Assembly (NCBI GenBank): GCA_942159475.1
Contig: OW804096.1
Coordinates: forward strand, 129,818,941 to 129,882,940
Length of the DNA stretch: 64,000 nt
Direction of reading: 5' to 3'
From: Sthenelais limicola
Lineage: Eukaryota > Annelida > Polychaeta > Phyllodocida > Sigalionidae
Shown here piece after piece: positions 61,842-64,000 of the stretch. Below the pieces are notes generated by a model that did not search any database, was not told the DNA's origin, and was given only the letters and a program-made list of their open reading frames with translations. A program made the translations under genes and the position numbers. Each line of letters starts with the position of its first letter. Within the stretch, counting starts at the first letter, position 1.

Positions 61842-63165
61842 ATGGCCCGTGTCACTTGCATCGTTTTGTGTGTCTTTTTGGTTAGCGTTTCAGCGCATTA
61901 TGACGGGTATCCATTTGTTCATAAAAATGACGGCAGGTATGGTATAGCCTACCCTTATGCCAACTATGGGAATCCCGCCCAAGTGGTAGAGGAGGCACCA
62001 GCCCCTGCTGTGCCCGCTGTCAACAATGCCGCCACTGGCTACGGCTACGGATTCAATCATGAATTCAACTACAGAAGTTTCGGAGCCTTCCCAGTTCATG
62101 TCGGAGGAGGAGCTTTCTACTATCTAGGAAAGTTTACTGGTAAGTGTCTAAAAACATCGAACTATGAATTACCATTCATAAGAAGTGATTCCTGATTATG
62201 AATATAAACTTATCGATCAAATATTCATATTGGCTCGTAGAGAACGATATGAAATTCTACTAATTTTTGGCATAGGTATTTTTTCAAATGACTTTCCATT
62301 ATTATCAATCAAAGTATAGAAAATCCTCAACCAATATATACTAGTTACCACCAATTCCGTGACCTAACGATTAAGTGAGACCATTTTTAATTGTTGTTCT
62401 TGATTGCAAGACTCTTCAATTTATTATCGAAAGGAGCGCATTCATGAGTAATTAAAAGTAATTGATTCCTCAGGCAGTTATGATGTAATTATGAAATGGA
62501 CAGAGGGACTAATTAACACACTAAAATTATCACCCTTCAATAGATGGCGTTATAATATTGTTCCTTATGATGGCCAAGTTAAATTTTCATAATAATTCAT
62601 CGTGGCATCATATTATTTTCCAGTTATGTTTCGAAGTGTGTGTTTTTTTTTATAATTGCTACTAACTTTGTTTAATGTAGGTTTTTTACCTTGAGAAACA
62701 ATCCTTCAGCTTGGTTGCGTTGAGCTAAATACTTATTATTATCTGGCATGAATAATTATGTCGATGCATGATTTAGTACACCTAAAATGATAGGATACTA
62801 AGAGAGGGCAAACGATGCCTCAAGACACTAACCGACTATTAAGGTTCATTGCGAGAAATACAGCCCTAAATTAATTACACTAATAAGCATTATGTTATGT
62901 ATGCCTTCAAATGTAGCCACAAATTTGATTAAACTTTATGATAATGATTGTGTTATTGACGATATTTCCAGGTGAATGTGCCGAAGGACAGAGTTATGGA
63001 TTTTATTTCGCTGAGGATGCCAGCACTTTCATTGTTTGTGATCACGGAAGATCCCATCGTTTCGACTGCCCCAAGGGCACCCAAAACCGCGATCTTGCCT
63101 ACTTCCGGGAGCACCACCAATATGGAATGAACGAGCTCTGTGGAGTGAACACACTCTCTCATTAA
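61842..63165 (+). CDS. Secreted Gly/Tyr-rich protein with CBM14-like C-terminus
   Basis: Two exons, 61842-62139 (donor GTAAGT) and 62972-63165 (acceptor TTTCCAG, stop TAA), join to a 163-residue protein. I chose the ATG at 61842 for its ACCATGG context and because a signal peptide follows at once (MARVTCIVLCVFLVSVSA, cut likely before HYDG). An in-frame upstream ATG at 61764 would precede the expected start site. Residues 19-99 are rich in Gly, Tyr, Ala and Pro (APAPAVPAV, GYGYGFN). Exon 2 has four Cys in an ECAEG...FIVCDHG...DCPKG...NELC pattern. This resembles the later part of peritrophin-A/CBM14 chitin-binding domains, which normally have six Cys. It is likely extracellular, perhaps in a cuticle, tube, shell or mucus matrix. 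Chitin binding is not assured. Confidence 0.8.
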
Positions 63166-63179
63166 ACTATGAATATGAT

Positions 63180-63185
63180 AATAAA
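63180..63185 (+). terminator. Poly(A) signal of the CBM14-like gene
   Basis: AATAAA 15 bases after the stop codon. A second AATAAA at 63271-63276 is an alternative. Confidence 0.5.
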
Positions 63186-63285
63186 AGCAAAAAAGCAGTG
63201 GAAATGGGAAAAATCCAATTGGGCACAAACACTCAATTGCAATTGTTGATAAAAAATATTTATTGTGACAAATAAAGAGCACTTA

Positions 63286-64000
63286 TACCAAAAACAACAG
63301 CAGTGTATTCTAGTTCTTCTCTATGGTAAAATGATTTCTGAATATCAGAAATAAAACCAATTGTCAAGACCGTATGTTCTGCATGTCTATTAGAAATGTT
63401 TTTAAATAATAACATGACAGTATCTCTGATCATAATGTCGACGGCGAGTATCCCGTGGACATGTTGGTAAATGCAGTTATTACTCAATGCCTGCAGGTGC
63501 ATCTATTTTCATTATGTTCACTAGGAGATAGAACATTAGTCAGTTAATCAGTTGGTCAGTTTCCTGGTCATTTTAATGATCACTAAATGTGTGAGGGGCA
63601 GCTGGGTGCGTGACCGCAGCTGTCTACCTAACTCTGTAAAAGGATACACAATTCAAATGGCACCGAGGGGGGGGGGGGGGGGGGACATTTTTGTGTGTAT
63701 ATGGGCAAACACTGTATTTAATCGATAATAATTGAATATATGTGAACACATGATACAGGGATGTAGATCCTTGCGATTTGTTTATATTCATCATTCCAGT
63801 ATATATACTTGATATCGCACTTATAAATAGTTCGATTCTCTAGCTTGATGGATTTGGGTGGGTGGTGGGTGGGTGGGGTGTGGGGGGGGGGGACCCGCTA
63901 ATTAATTGCTAAAGGAAAAGAGGAGAGCCGAGAAGTTCAAACGGGAAGTTATAATCATTCCTGTCAGAAGATATTATTATTTTGACCATGACGTGAATGT
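63286..64000. other. 3' flank with G-rich microsatellites
   Basis: There is a G run at 63667-63684 and a GGGTGGGTGGTGGG-type tract at 63856-63892. No gene is seen up to the end of the window. Confidence 0.5.

Overview
The window looks like nuclear DNA of an invertebrate animal, probably marine. It is AT-rich, its genes are split by GT...AG introns, and it is full of short foldback transposons, homopolymer runs and retroelement relics. The gene families (a secreted Ig-type semaphorin, an ASMT-like O-methyltransferase, a chitin-binding-like secreted protein, a tyrosine-recombinase-type retroelement) fit a lophotrochozoan or a non-chordate deuterostome. The sequence alone does not fix the phylum.

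Layout. (1) 1-7.1 kb: two successive copies, both on the + strand, of the 3' exon cassette of a class-2-like semaphorin. The first holds an Ig exon, a Cys-rich exon and a stop exon. The second holds a sema-end/PSI exon, a linker, an Ig exon, a Cys-rich exon and a stop exon. Intron phases agree throughout. No sema-propeller exons lie between the copies. (2) 9.7-12.7 kb: a small three-hairpin cluster, then a patchwork of foldback repeats. (3) 15.68-16.17 kb: an orphan 160-codon open frame with a C-terminal helical stretch. (4) 17.804-24.826 kb: a 7.02-kb unit bounded by inverted repeats and TA dinucleotides. Its ends carry many copies of a motif like AGGTAAASCGAACC. Its body is a G-rich minisatellite of about 3.4 kb. 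A young 5'-truncated non-LTR retrotransposon (intact 635-codon RT/RNase H frame, - strand) and a small 2 x 75-bp repeat are nested inside it. (5) 25-48 kb: gene-poor DNA with at least four further MITE-like foldback elements, a retroelement tail with a hammerhead-like core, and one possible 5' non-coding exon near 38.5 kb. (6) 49.98-53.53 kb: a complete seven-coding-exon ASMT-like methyltransferase of 350 residues. (7) 54.7-60 kb: a foldback element and a decayed DIRS-like reverse transcriptase relic on the - strand. (8) 61.84-63.17 kb: a two-exon gene with a TATA box and poly(A) signal, encoding a 163-residue secreted Gly/Tyr-rich protein with a CBM14-like C-terminus.

The genes do not form a pathway; they are ordinary separate animal loci. 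The most unusual features are the 7-kb inverted-repeat unit built around a minisatellite, the duplicated semaphorin C-terminal cassette, and the number of foldback families. Exon coordinates were worked out by hand from splice sites and reading phase, with no alignment or transcript data.
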